Assembly: GCF_965208555.1 (NCBI RefSeq)
Contig: NZ_OZ242342.1
Span: 930,001-994,000, forward strand
Reading direction: 5' to 3'
Source: Poriferisodalis sp965208555
GTDB lineage: Bacteria; Actinomycetota; Acidimicrobiia; Acidimicrobiales; Poriferisodalaceae
DNA: 64,000 nucleotides
The notes beneath the pieces were generated by a model that did no database searches, had not been told where the DNA came from, and was given only the letters and a program-made list of their open reading frames with translations. The translations under genes were made by a program, and so were the position numbers. Positions 1 to 7,462 of this stretch are shown here, one piece after another. Each line of letters opens with the position of its first letter. Position 1 is the first letter of the stretch.

Positions 1-575
1 GCAAGGTGGGCTTTTGCTTCGCCGAGATCGAAGATGACGCCGGTGGCGGCGACGACGGCACCGAAGGCGCCAGCGGGAGCGGCTGGGGCCCGCTGTGCAC
101 CGACTTCGGCTTCGAACCGGGCACCAACGCGGTCACCGCGTTTCCTGGCGAGGCACCCCGCTCGGTGGTCGACCAGCTCTCTCGCGATCCCGAGTCGCTG
201 GCTCGCACGATGGCGGCCGCGCTGAATGCCATCCATCACCCCAAGCTGGTGCTGGGCTTCGATGCGATCCTGGCCGTGGCACCGGATCACTCCCGCGTGT
301 TCATCGACAGCGGCTGGACGCGCCAGCACACGGCTGAGCGCATCAACGAGCTGACGACCCGTCCTGGCGCCGAGCTGGTGCGCGGCGCCGGCGGCATCGC
401 CGAAGGCGTTCCCGAGTTCTTGGCTGAAACAGATCTGCCCAAGTTCCGCGACGGCGGCCTGCATCTGGTGCACTGCGGCGGCGGTGCGGGGCTGTTCTCG
501 GCGGTCATCGGAGGCTGGGTGAACGGCGATGTCGGTGCGCAGCCTGTCTGCGTCGAGATCGATCCCTGGCGCTAG
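1..575 (+). CDS. unknown protein, 5' end outside window
   Basis: The reading frame is already open at the first base of the window, so this is most likely the C-terminal part of a longer protein. A GTG at 6 could be a start but has no room for a visible ribosome site. About 189 residues are visible. They are soluble in character, with a Gly-rich stretch near the C-terminus (HCGGGAGLFSAVIGGW) and an end in EIDPWR. I do not recognise the family. The gene lies 133 nt upstream of the UGSC selenoprotein on the same strand, so co-transcription and a shared role are possible but unproven. No membrane segment or signal peptide is visible in this part. Confidence 0.6.
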   Translation, partial: KVGFCFAEIEDDAGGGDDGTEGASGSGWGPLCTDFGFEPGTNAVTAFPGEAPRSVVDQLSRDPESLARTMAAALNAIHHPKLVLGFDAILAVAPDHSRVFIDSGWTRQHTAERINELTTRPGAELVRGAGGIAEGVPEFLAETDLPKFRDGGLHLVHCGGGAGLFSAVIGGWVNGDVGAQPVCVEIDPWR

Positions 576-708
576 CGCGGGGGCTCATCGCTGGGGCATC
601 CCGGCCTTGCTTCCCGCTCTTGCTCGCTGCGCTCACGGGCCGCTCGGGCCCGGAGGCGGCTACAGTCGATCCCGACGTGCCCACCGGATCCAACACAGGG
701 GGGACCAC

Positions 709-1227
709 ATGAGCACCGTCGTACTGGACCCGACGAACGAGGCGGCGCCCGCCCATCGTGAACGGGTGACCCGGCCCGAATCGCTGGACGGCCTCACCGT
801 CGGACTGCTGGACATCAGCAAGCCCCGCGGCGACCGCTTCCTGAACCGGCTGGAGGAACGGCTGACTGAGCGGGGCCTGCGCGTCGAGCGCTACTCCAAG
901 CCCACGTTCACCAAGCCGGCCCCGGTCGACCTGCGCCACGAGATCGCCACCAAGTGCGACGTGGTGATCGAAGCGCTAGCCGATTGAGGCAGCTGCACGT
1001 CGTGCAGTGTGCACGACATCGCTGATCTGGAACGCCGCGGCATCCCGTCGGTGTTCGTCGCCACCGTCCAGTTCGTCGACGGGGCCGAGGTGCAGGGCAA
1101 GGCGCTGGGCTTCGACCCAGCGGCCGTGTGGGTGGAGCACCCCATCCAGGACCGCACCGACGACGAGATGGTCGCCATCGCCGACAAGGCCTTCGACGAG
1201 CTGATCGAACAGCTCGTTAGTACTTAG
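709..1227 (+). CDS. UGSC-motif selenoprotein (in-frame UGA = Sec93)
   Basis: Read through the TGA at 985-987, this frame gives a 172-residue protein. The sequence around it is ALAD-U-GSCTSCSVHD, the hallmark of the UGSC (seleno)protein family, so the TGA is read as selenocysteine: Sec93, Cys96 and Cys99. Without recoding, the gene falls into two halves that are each unrecognisable as start-to-stop genes, yet the same frame continues to the TAG at 1225. ATG 709 is preceded by a G-rich ribosome site (aggggggacc). A perfect 8-bp hairpin follows the TGA at SECIS distance. The family is a small thiol/selenol redox protein of unknown substrate. The gene converges on mutY with a 4-nt stop overlap. 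A pseudogene or sequencing error is the alternative, but the UGSC motif falls exactly on the TGA. Confidence 0.9.
999..1017 (+). promoter_or_regulatory. bacterial SECIS hairpin of the UGSC gene
   Basis: GTCGTGCA (999-1006) pairs perfectly with TGCACGAC (1010-1017), leaving a GTG apical loop. The first loop G is 20 nt after the last base of the UGA (985-987). That fits the known bacterial SECIS layout: within the coding region, a short stem just downstream of UGA, and a G in the first positions of the loop bound by SelB. A competing hairpin (CTGCA 993-997 with TGCAG 1003-1007) is closer to the UGA and fits less well. Confidence 0.75.
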
Positions 1228-2123
1228 CCCAGCCGGAGGCGATCGCCGGCTGCGCTGACCAAACCCTCAGCAATCAACTCGTCGACGAGTCGCTGAACGC
1301 GGCCTGCGTCGCCTTCGAGCCCCATCGCCGCAGCGGCCCGTTCCGTGGGAAGCGGGCCATCTGACAGTGCTGCGAGCAGGCGGCCCCTGGCCTGGCGGTC
1401 GCTGCCTTCGAACGGCGCCTGCCGCGCACTGACCCCGGCGCTGCGGTCGGCTGGATCTGGTCGATCTGAAGGCTCCGAGCCCAAGACCTCGCCCGCCCAC
1501 GCACACCACGGTTGCGCCGGGCAGCGAATGCAGCTCGGATCGCGCTTGGTGCAAACCTGGGCACCAAGGTCCATCATCGCCTGGTTCCATGCCCAGCTCT
1601 CCCCCGCGGGCACCAATTCGTCCGCAATCCGCTGGGCTTCTGCAGGAGCCAGCCGACGACCTGTCCAGCGGGCCAGGATGCGGCCCACGTTGGTATCTAC
1701 CACGCCGGTGTCGATACCGAAGGCGAAGGCCTGAACTGCCCGAGCGGTGTACGGCCCCACGCCAGGCAGCGCCAGCAGGTGTTCGAGATCGGCGGGCACC
1801 CGGCCGTCGTGGTGCTCGGTGATGATCGCCGCCGTCCGCCAGAGGTTGCGAGCGCGTCGGGGATAGCCCAGCCCTTGCCAAGTGGCGAGCACATCGGCAA
1901 GCTCCGCCGCCGCGCACTGCTCCGGCGTCGGCCAGCGCTCGGCGAACGCCTTGAAGTACGACAGCACCCGGTCCACCTGGGTCTGCTGCAGCATGACCTC
2001 CGAGACGAGCACGAGCCACGGGTCTCGCGTGCGCCGCCACGGCAGATCCCGCCGCTCGGACGCCCACCAACCGATCAGTTCGGCGTGGCGTGAGCCACGC
2101 GCATCCGACTCCGCATGGCGCAA
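1224..2123 (-). CDS. mutY: A/G-specific adenine glycosylase MutY, lacking NUDIX domain
   Basis: This base-excision repair enzyme removes adenine mispaired with 8-oxoguanine. In the 299 residues the catalytic Glu is E42 (SEVMLQQTQ), the helix-hairpin-helix is around 118-130 (LPGVGPYTA), and the catalytic Asp is D143 (VVDTNVGR). The [4Fe-4S] ligands are C191-X6-C198-X2-C201-X5-C207. The usual C-terminal NUDIX-like domain is missing. In its place about 60 residues resemble a small winged helix. The start is TTG 2123, 4 nt after the stop of the MaoC gene, because no in-frame ATG or GTG precedes the conserved core; translational coupling to that gene is likely. The 3' end overlaps the UGSC gene tail to tail. 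Confidence 0.95.
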   Translation of the reverse strand: MRHAESDARGSRHAELIGWWASERRDLPWRRTRDPWLVLVSEVMLQQTQVDRVLSYFKAFAERWPTPEQCAAAELADVLATWQGLGYPRRARNLWRTAAIITEHHDGRVPADLEHLLALPGVGPYTARAVQAFAFGIDTGVVDTNVGRILARWTGRRLAPAEAQRIADELVPAGESWAWNQAMMDLGAQVCTKRDPSCIRCPAQPWCAWAGEVLGSEPSDRPDPADRSAGVSARQAPFEGSDRQARGRLLAALSDGPLPTERAAAAMGLEGDAGRVQRLVDELIAEGLVSAAGDRLRLG

Positions 2124-2127
2124 GCGA

Positions 2128-2649
2128 TCAGCCCTCGCCGACGGCCGCCTCGTCGCTGTAGGGGAAGCGGCGCTCGGGGGCAGCTTCCCGCTTCCAGATC
2201 ATGACCTTGCGGCGGAAGTAGCACACTTCTTCCGAGCGCTGGTTGAACGCCCGTGTCTCCACGGTCACCACGCCCCGGTCGGGCCGCGAGCCGGACTCGC
2301 GCTTGTCGAGCACCTTCGTGACGGCGTAGATGGTGTCGCCGTGGAAGGTCGGACGCGAGTGGGTCAGCGTCTCGACCTCGAGGTTGGCGATGGCCGCGCC
2401 GCTGACGTCGGGCACGCTCATGCCCAGCACCAGCGAGTAAACGAGGTTGCCCACCACCACGTTCTTGCCGTGCACGGTCTCGTGCTGGGCGAACCACTCG
2501 TTGGTGTGCAGCGGGTGGTGGTTCATCGTGATCATGCAGAACAGGTGGTCGTCGGCTTCGGTAATGGTCTTGCCCGGCCAGTGCCGGTACACGTCGCCGA
2601 TCTCGAAGTCCTCGAAGTAGCGCCCGAACGGGCGGTCATGCGTGGTCAC
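2128..2649 (-). CDS. MaoC-family hydratase, probable mesaconyl-CoA hydratase
   Basis: This is a 173-residue single hot-dog protein. It closely resembles, from memory, the short MaoC hydratase that sits in the ethylmalonyl-CoA gene cluster of Streptomyces (HWPGKT, DDHLFC, NHHPLH, NVVVGN, GMSVPDVSG). In that pathway the enzyme interconverts mesaconyl-CoA and methylmalyl-CoA. NHHPLH (43-48) aligns with the D-x-N-P-x-H hydratase signature, with Asn in place of Asp. GTG 2649 is chosen because a GGAGG lies 5 nt upstream; a longer frame from 2799 would run through an inverted repeat. The gene is divergent from the Mcd-like dehydrogenase, which supports the pathway call. No ccr, ecm or mcl gene is in view. 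Confidence 0.85.
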   Translation of the reverse strand: MTTHDRPFGRYFEDFEIGDVYRHWPGKTITEADDHLFCMITMNHHPLHTNEWFAQHETVHGKNVVVGNLVYSLVLGMSVPDVSGAAIANLEVETLTHSRPTFHGDTIYAVTKVLDKRESGSRPDRGVVTVETRAFNQRSEEVCYFRRKVMIWKREAAPERRFPYSDEAAVGEG

Positions 2650-2654
2650 GGGAG

Positions 2655-2659
2655 CCTCC
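2655..2659 (-). promoter_or_regulatory. ribosome binding site deciding the MaoC GTG start
   Basis: On the minus strand a GGAGG lies 5 nt before GTG 2649. It fixes the start there rather than at ATG 2691 or further upstream. Confidence 0.7.
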
Positions 2660-2711
2660 GTGAGGTGGAGCGAGTGGGTGGGTCGAGTCATCGTACGGTG
2701 CATGTGCCATA

Positions 2712-2791
2712 GCTGTGGAGGCGGCAGGCAACTCGGCGACGTTGCGACCTGCCGGATCGCTGGTCGCAGAGGGTCCTGCCGCCTCCACAGC
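2712..2791. repeat. 80-nt structured inverted repeat between divergent genes
   Basis: The left arm GCTGTGGAGGCGGCAGG (2712-2728) is the exact reverse complement of the right arm CCTGCCGCCTCCACAGC (2775-2791), a perfect 17-bp inverted repeat. Nested in the 46-nt spacer is a second pair, TGCGACC (2743-2749) with GGTCGCA (2762-2768). The element lies in the 180-nt gap between the divergent MaoC and acyl-CoA dehydrogenase genes. It could be an operator, a leader RNA structure for the MaoC transcript, or a REP-like mobile palindrome. I saw no second copy in the window. Confidence 0.85.
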
Positions 2792-2829
2792 GGGCGCACC
2801 TTCCCGAACGGGCTTTAGCCTGTGCGGCT

Positions 2830-4443
2830 GTGACGACCACGGGGACCACTGCTGAAGCAACTGCGGCGCCTGCCGAACCCGATCTGACGGCGGCGGCCGA
2901 TGCCCTGGCAGCGGGCACCGACGCCGTCGACCGTGCGTGCGCTCACGCAGTGGGCATGGGCGACGATCACCAGTGCTTCCTGTACGACCTGGCGCACACG
3001 GCGTCTGCGCTGCGCATCTGCGACTCGCTGCTCGATTGGGGAGCGCTGGGCGACGCCGAGGCTCGCTTGGCCTGCGGCTTCATCGCGGATGCTCTCGGCG
3101 AGTTCCACGCCCGGCTGTTCGCCCGCGAGGCACAGTGGGGCCTCGAGCCCGGCGCCCTCGACGCCGCCCGGGACTTCGTGGCCGCCTACCGCGACCCTGC
3201 CTACGTCGCCACCCTGGCCGGCCTCGATGCGCCCAGCCATCTGGACGAAGACTTCGAGCTCGTGGCCGAGACATTCCGCCGCTTCGGCGAGGACAAGATT
3301 GCCCCCGCTGCCGAGCACATCCACCGCGGCGACACCGACATCCCCGAGGACATCATCGGCGGCCTCGCGGAGCTGGGCTGCTTCGGCCTGTCGGTGCCCG
3401 AGGAGTACGGCGGCTTCGCCTCGGGCTCCGAGAGCGACTACCTGGGCATGGTCATCGCGACCGAGGAACTGTCACGGGCATCGCTGGGCGCAGGCGGCTC
3501 GCTCATCACCCGACCTGAGATCCTGACCCGGGCGCTGGAGCGAGGCGGCACCGAGGAGCAGAAGAAGCACTGGTTCCCCCAGATCGCCACCGGCGAGACG
3601 ATGGTGGCCGTCGCCGTGACCGAACCCGACTACGGCAGCGACGTGGCCAACCTGGTCGTGTCGGCATCCCCCACCGAGGGCGGCTGGCTGATCTCGGGCA
3701 CCAAGACCTGGTGCACGTTCGCCGGCCGGGCCGACGTGCTGATGCTGCTGGCCCGCACCGATCCCGACCGGCGCAAGGCGCACCGGGGACTCAGCCTGTT
3801 CATCGTGCCGAAGCCCCAGGCGGAAGGCCACTCGTTCCAGTTCACCGACGAGCAAGGCGGCACCATCGAGGGTCGGGCCATCGCCACGCTGGGCTACCGC
3901 GGCATGCACAGCTTCGAGATCGCCTTCGACGACTGGTTCGTGCCGGCAGAGAACCTCATCGGCGGCGACGACGGCATCGGGCAGGGCTTCTACCTGCAGA
4001 TGGCCGGCTTCGAGAACGGCCGGCTGCAGACCGCGGCCCGTGCGGTGGGCGTGATGCAAGCGGCCTACGACGAGGCCCGGGCCTATGCAGACGAGCGCAA
4101 GGTGTTCGGCCAGCCCATCGCCGAGTACCAGCTGACCCAGGCGAAGCTGGGCCGGATGGCAGCGATCATCGCCGCTGCCCGCCAATACAGCTACGAGGTG
4201 GCCCGCATGATGGCGCGGGGCGAAGGCGCGCTCGAGGCGTCGATGATCAAGGCATATGTCTGCAAGGCCGCCGAGTGGGTGACTCGCGAGGCACAGCAGC
4301 TGCACGGCGGCTTCGGCTTCGCCGAGGAGTACACAGTGAGCCGGCTGTTCGTGGACGCCCGGGTGCTGTCGATCTTCGAGGGAGCGGACGAGACGCTGTG
4401 CCTGAAAGTGATCGCGCGCCGGCTGCAAACCCAGAGCGCCTGA
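2830..4443 (+). CDS. acyl-CoA dehydrogenase, probable (2S)-methylsuccinyl-CoA dehydrogenase
   Basis: This FAD-dependent enzyme oxidises an acyl-CoA thioester. It has 537 residues, longer than ordinary acyl-CoA dehydrogenases (about 380). The extra ~140 residues at the N-terminus are typical of methylsuccinyl-CoA dehydrogenase (Mcd) of the ethylmalonyl-CoA pathway. The core shows VTEPDYGSDVAN (flavin/substrate loop), SGTKTWCTFAGRAD, QLHGGFGFAEEY and, near the end, IFEGADETLCLKVIARR with the probable catalytic Glu. The start GTG 2830 gives the N-terminus MTTTGTTAEA. The divergent MaoC-type hydratase would act two steps away in the same pathway. The substrate assignment is inference; the family call is firm. 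Confidence 0.88.
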   Translation: MTTTGTTAEATAAPAEPDLTAAADALAAGTDAVDRACAHAVGMGDDHQCFLYDLAHTASALRICDSLLDWGALGDAEARLACGFIADALGEFHARLFAREAQWGLEPGALDAARDFVAAYRDPAYVATLAGLDAPSHLDEDFELVAETFRRFGEDKIAPAAEHIHRGDTDIPEDIIGGLAELGCFGLSVPEEYGGFASGSESDYLGMVIATEELSRASLGAGGSLITRPEILTRALERGGTEEQKKHWFPQIATGETMVAVAVTEPDYGSDVANLVVSASPTEGGWLISGTKTWCTFAGRADVLMLLARTDPDRRKAHRGLSLFIVPKPQAEGHSFQFTDEQGGTIEGRAIATLGYRGMHSFEIAFDDWFVPAENLIGGDDGIGQGFYLQMAGFENGRLQTAARAVGVMQAAYDEARAYADERKVFGQPIAEYQLTQAKLGRMAAIIAAARQYSYEVARMMARGEGALEASMIKAYVCKAAEWVTREAQQLHGGFGFAEEYTVSRLFVDARVLSIFEGADETLCLKVIARRLQTQSA

Positions 4444-4511
4444 ACGCCGCTGCACAGCCACCGGCAGAGCCCGCAGCGAAGCCGAGCACCGGCACGGGAT
4501 AGCTTCGGCGC

Positions 4512-5303
4512 GTGCATCCCATGGAGCACCTGCGCTACGTGGCACGCGCGGGCGACCTGTCGCAGGACGTGCTGGTGCGAGAGACGGCATCGGCGCTGGG
4601 CGCGCTCGCGTCGGACCCGCTGGAGCTGGTCGCGGTGTGCCGACGCATCCTCGACAAGTACCCGATCGCTGGAGCGCTCTGGTCGATGGCAGCCCGGGTC
4701 TGCGCCTCGTCGCAGCCGTACCAGGCTGCACGCGAATTCGTGTCCGAGCTGCGAACCGATGCCACTGCCGACCGCGCCGCAGATGCCCTGCCTGAGGGCG
4801 CCGTCGTGTGCCTGCTGGGCTGGCCGGACCTTGCCGCTGAGGGACTGGCCCGGCGCGCCGACATCGAGGTGCGCATCATCGACGCCTACGGCGAGGGTGC
4901 GGGCCTGGCCCGCAGGCTTGCGGGCAACGGCTGCGAGGTGACCGACGTGCCGCTCACCGGTTTGGCGGCAGCGTGCTCGACCGCCGAGGTGATCCTGGTG
5001 GAGGCCGCCGCCGCCGGTCCCGATGCGGTGATCGCCGCCGGCGGCTCCCATGCCGCGGCTGCGGTCGGCTACGTGTCAGGGGTGGAGGTCTGGTGCGTCG
5101 TCGGGCAGGGGCGAGCGCTGCCACAGCAACTCTTCGAGGCCGCCGCCGGCAGCGTGGCCGGCGACCCGTGGGAATGCGACGAGGAGATCGTGCCGATCGG
5201 TTTGTTCAGCCATGTCGTCGGGCCCGGAGGCATCGAGCCGGCCGCCGGCTGGCAGCGGGCAGACTGCCCCCTCGCCGCGGAACTGCTGCGCCCGCCGATC
5301 TGA
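4512..5303 (+). CDS. eIF-2B/MtnA-like fold protein of unknown role
   Basis: The 263-residue soluble protein has the pattern of the initiation-factor-2B alpha/beta/delta-like fold (NagB/RpiA/CoA-transferase superfamily), seen in methylthioribose-1-phosphate and ribose-1,5-bisphosphate isomerases. Visible pieces are a helical N-terminus, a central VRIIDAYGEG strand-turn, and AEVILVEAAAAGPDAVIAAGG followed by GVEVWCVVGQGRALP. The residues that would define an isomerase active site are not convincing, so no reaction is proposed. GTG 4512 or ATG 4521 could be the start. It lies 68 nt after the acyl-CoA dehydrogenase on the same strand and may be co-transcribed. Confidence 0.65.
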   Translation: MHPMEHLRYVARAGDLSQDVLVRETASALGALASDPLELVAVCRRILDKYPIAGALWSMAARVCASSQPYQAAREFVSELRTDATADRAADALPEGAVVCLLGWPDLAAEGLARRADIEVRIIDAYGEGAGLARRLAGNGCEVTDVPLTGLAAACSTAEVILVEAAAAGPDAVIAAGGSHAAAAVGYVSGVEVWCVVGQGRALPQQLFEAAAGSVAGDPWECDEEIVPIGLFSHVVGPGGIEPAAGWQRADCPLAAELLRPPI

Positions 5304-5348
5304 TCGGGAGCACGTCCGCCGGTCAGCGGTCGAACCGTCCGGTGAACC

Positions 5349-5876
5349 GTGGCCGCGCCGATCCGGAGCGCTAGTTTGCCTGCCGTGCTTGACGCGCCGT
5401 CCACCGACATCAAGCTCGAGACGCTGACCGGCCACACCCACACGCTGGCCGAATGGCTCGTGGTGTTCAACCTGATGGGCGTCATCATCGACCCCTACAC
5501 GCACCAGAGCGGCTGGATCCTGCCCACGGCATCGCGGCTGTTCCTGGTGTATGAGGAAGCCGACGTACGCTGCGCGTTCGTGGTGTGCAGCGATGCGGAG
5601 GGCGCCCGCAGCTTCCTGGGACGCTTCGCCGACGAGCATCTCGTGCTGCTGGACCCCGAGCGCGAGTTCGTTCGATCGCTGGGCCTGGAGCGGCTTCCCG
5701 CCTTGGTGCACCTGGCTCAGGACGCCAGCGTGCTCGGCTCGGCGCAGGGCTGGAACGCCGCGGAGTGGTCCGACGTCATCGACGGCGTGGAAGAGGCCAT
5801 GGACTGGCGGGCACGCCCGGTGCTGCCCACAGCCGACGACCCGGGCAACTTCGACGGCACGCCGGCGCTGGGCTAG
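5349..5876 (+). CDS. thioredoxin-fold-like protein without a CxxC motif
   Basis: The 175-residue protein (163 if the GTG at 5385 is used) has an alternating strand-helix pattern recalling a peroxiredoxin/thioredoxin fold. It has a hydrophobic strand near the N-terminus (WLVVFNLMGVIID), then AFVVCSDAEGARSFLGRF, then a strand ending in LERLPALVHLAQD, where the Pro resembles the thioredoxin cis-Pro. There is no CxxC or peroxidatic Cys in the usual position; the only Cys are C65 and C70. I do not recognise a specific family. It follows the eIF-2B-like gene by 45 nt on the same strand. Confidence 0.6.
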   Translation: MAAPIRSASLPAVLDAPSTDIKLETLTGHTHTLAEWLVVFNLMGVIIDPYTHQSGWILPTASRLFLVYEEADVRCAFVVCSDAEGARSFLGRFADEHLVLLDPEREFVRSLGLERLPALVHLAQDASVLGSAQGWNAAEWSDVIDGVEEAMDWRARPVLPTADDPGNFDGTPALG

Positions 5877-5897
5877 CGCTGCAGCGGAACTGAACGC

Positions 5898-6485
5898 TCA
5901 GGCCCGCCAGCCCTTCTGGCGGTACATCGAGCGGTCGGCTGCGTGCAGCAGCGCCCCGGACGAGACTTCGCCGCCGCGACCGGTAGCGCTGCCGATGCTC
6001 ACCGTGACACCCATCTCAGCCAGCGGATCGCCGGCTTCGTTCTTCGCAGGCGGTTGGGCGAGCGCCGCCTGCAGGCGCTCGGTGACGATGTCCATGTCGC
6101 CTGCACTGCGCAGCCCGCCGCACACCACCACGAACTCGTCGCCGCCGACACGGGCCACCACATCGGACGGCCGGACCGCATCGCGCAGGCACTGCGCCAC
6201 CGTGACCAGCACCAGGTCGCCGGCGAGGTGGCCGTGCTGGTCGTTCACCTGCTTGAAGGCGTCTATGTCGCAGAACGCGACACCGACCACCCGACCGGTT
6301 CGCGCCGAGCGCGACAGTTCGGCGTGCAGGTGGCGCAAAGCCCCGTCGCGGGTGGTGGCGCCGGTCAGCGAGTCGGCGTGCCAGCTTCGACGCCAGCGGC
6401 CCGACGCCAGCCACCAGCCGCCGCCGAGCGCTGCGGCCAGAGCAGCAGCGCCCACGCGCAGCCTGGAAGCAACCAGCCGGCTCAC
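5898..6485 (-). CDS. minimal membrane-anchored diguanylate cyclase
   Basis: This enzyme makes cyclic di-GMP from two GTP. The 195 residues comprise one N-terminal membrane segment (about 10-27) and a single GGDEF domain. The active site GGDEF is intact (114-118). The product-inhibition I-site RPSD (105-108) lies exactly five residues upstream, so feedback inhibition is likely. The metal-binding region has FCDIDAFKQVND (71-82). No sensory domain is present. Start GTG 6485 follows GGAG at good spacing. It lies 46 nt downstream of an SDR gene on the same strand. Its job in this organism (adhesion, polysaccharide export) is not shown by context. Confidence 0.9.
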   Translation of the reverse strand: MSRLVASRLRVGAAALAAALGGGWWLASGRWRRSWHADSLTGATTRDGALRHLHAELSRSARTGRVVGVAFCDIDAFKQVNDQHGHLAGDLVLVTVAQCLRDAVRPSDVVARVGGDEFVVVCGGLRSAGDMDIVTERLQAALAQPPAKNEAGDPLAEMGVTVSIGSATGRGGEVSSGALLHAADRSMYRQKGWRA

Positions 6486-6531
6486 CGAACTCCGCTGCGG
6501 TGCGGATGCGGAACGGAACTGCGGGCCGCAC

Positions 6532-7326
6532 TCATCGGGCGGTCCAGCCCCCGTCCACCATCAACGAGCTGCCGGTCACGTAACTGCTCGCATCGCTGGC
6601 CAGGAACAGCAGCGCCCCATCGAGCTCGTGCTCGTGCCCGGGGCGACGCATCGGGGCGTTCCGGCTGATCCACGCCATCGAGCGATCGTCGTCGAACATC
6701 GGCGCCGTCAGCTCGGTCTCGAAGTAGCCGGGGCACAGGGCATTGACCCGCACGCCTCGGGTCGCCCACTGCACGGCAAGATCACGGGTGAGGTTCACCA
6801 GGCCCGCCTTGGACGCCGCATACGCAGGCTGCAGGTTGGGCGCCGAGGCCACGTGACCGTGCACCGAGGCCACGTTGATGATGCTGCCGCTGGCCTCCCG
6901 GCCGATGATGTCGGCGGCGACCAGCCCCGCCAGCAGGAAGCACGCATTGAGGTTGATGTCGACTACGTGCCGGAAGCTCTCCACGTCGGCTCGCTCGCCG
7001 GGATTGATGGCATCGCTCACGCCGGCGTTGTTGACCAGCACGTCGACCTTCCCGTAGCGCTCCACCACCTGCGCCACCAGGTCTCGACAAGCGTCGTCGT
7101 CGCCCACATCGCACGGCACCGCAAGTGCGTCGGGCAGTTCGGCAGCCAGCGCCTCCAGCCGGTCGGCCCGCCGGGCCGCCACGGCCACCTTGGCGCCGGC
7201 TGCAGCGAATACCCGGGCGAAGCGGACCCCGAAGCCGCTCGATGCACCGGTCACCAGGCACACCTGCCCGTCGAGCCGGAACGGCGAGGTCAGGTCGATC
7301 TGGCCGTTCGCTGCGATCTCGCTCAT
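6532..7326 (-). CDS. short-chain dehydrogenase/reductase
   Basis: This is a classical SDR of 264 residues that oxidises or reduces an alcohol/ketone with NAD(P)H. The cofactor motif is TGASSGFG near residue 29, followed by VNNAG. The catalytic Ser lies in INVASVHG and the Tyr/Lys pair in YAASK. The C-terminus ends in the common MVDGGWTAR. ATG 7326 is preceded by an AGAGGACC ribosome site; the frame is open further upstream but without a better start. It is divergent from the LLM oxidoreductase at 7463, with about 136 nt between. The substrate is unknown. Confidence 0.88.
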   Translation of the reverse strand: MSEIAANGQIDLTSPFRLDGQVCLVTGASSGFGVRFARVFAAAGAKVAVAARRADRLEALAAELPDALAVPCDVGDDDACRDLVAQVVERYGKVDVLVNNAGVSDAINPGERADVESFRHVVDINLNACFLLAGLVAADIIGREASGSIINVASVHGHVASAPNLQPAYAASKAGLVNLTRDLAVQWATRGVRVNALCPGYFETELTAPMFDDDRSMAWISRNAPMRRPGHEHELDGALLFLASDASSYVTGSSLMVDGGWTAR

Positions 7327-7462
7327 TGACGGTCCTCTTCTGGCGCCGGGGCGGCACTTCAGTGCATGAGCGTACGACCCACGAGCGGAACTGTCCGAGA
7401 CACTCTGGCCCGGCCGCGCACCGCCCCGACACCCTGGGCGAGCAGGCCCTAGCGTGGACGCC

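Noticed and set aside
985..987. TGA as a true stop making two short genes or a pseudogene
   Set aside because: Family-specific sequence continues in frame on both sides, the family places Sec here, and a SECIS-like hairpin follows. A single lesion falling on exactly this codon is unlikely.
993..1007. Hairpin CTGCA/TGCAG directly after the UGSC UGA as the SECIS
   Set aside because: Its loop begins only 11 nt after the UGA, closer than bacterial SECIS loops usually lie. The overlapping 8-bp stem at 999-1017 has better distance, a longer stem and a G at the loop start.
5551..7329. Long open frame on the plus strand opposite the cyclase and SDR genes
   Set aside because: It runs antisense to two well-supported genes and across a third, with Arg/Pro/His-rich low-complexity translation typical of shadow frames in GC-rich DNA.
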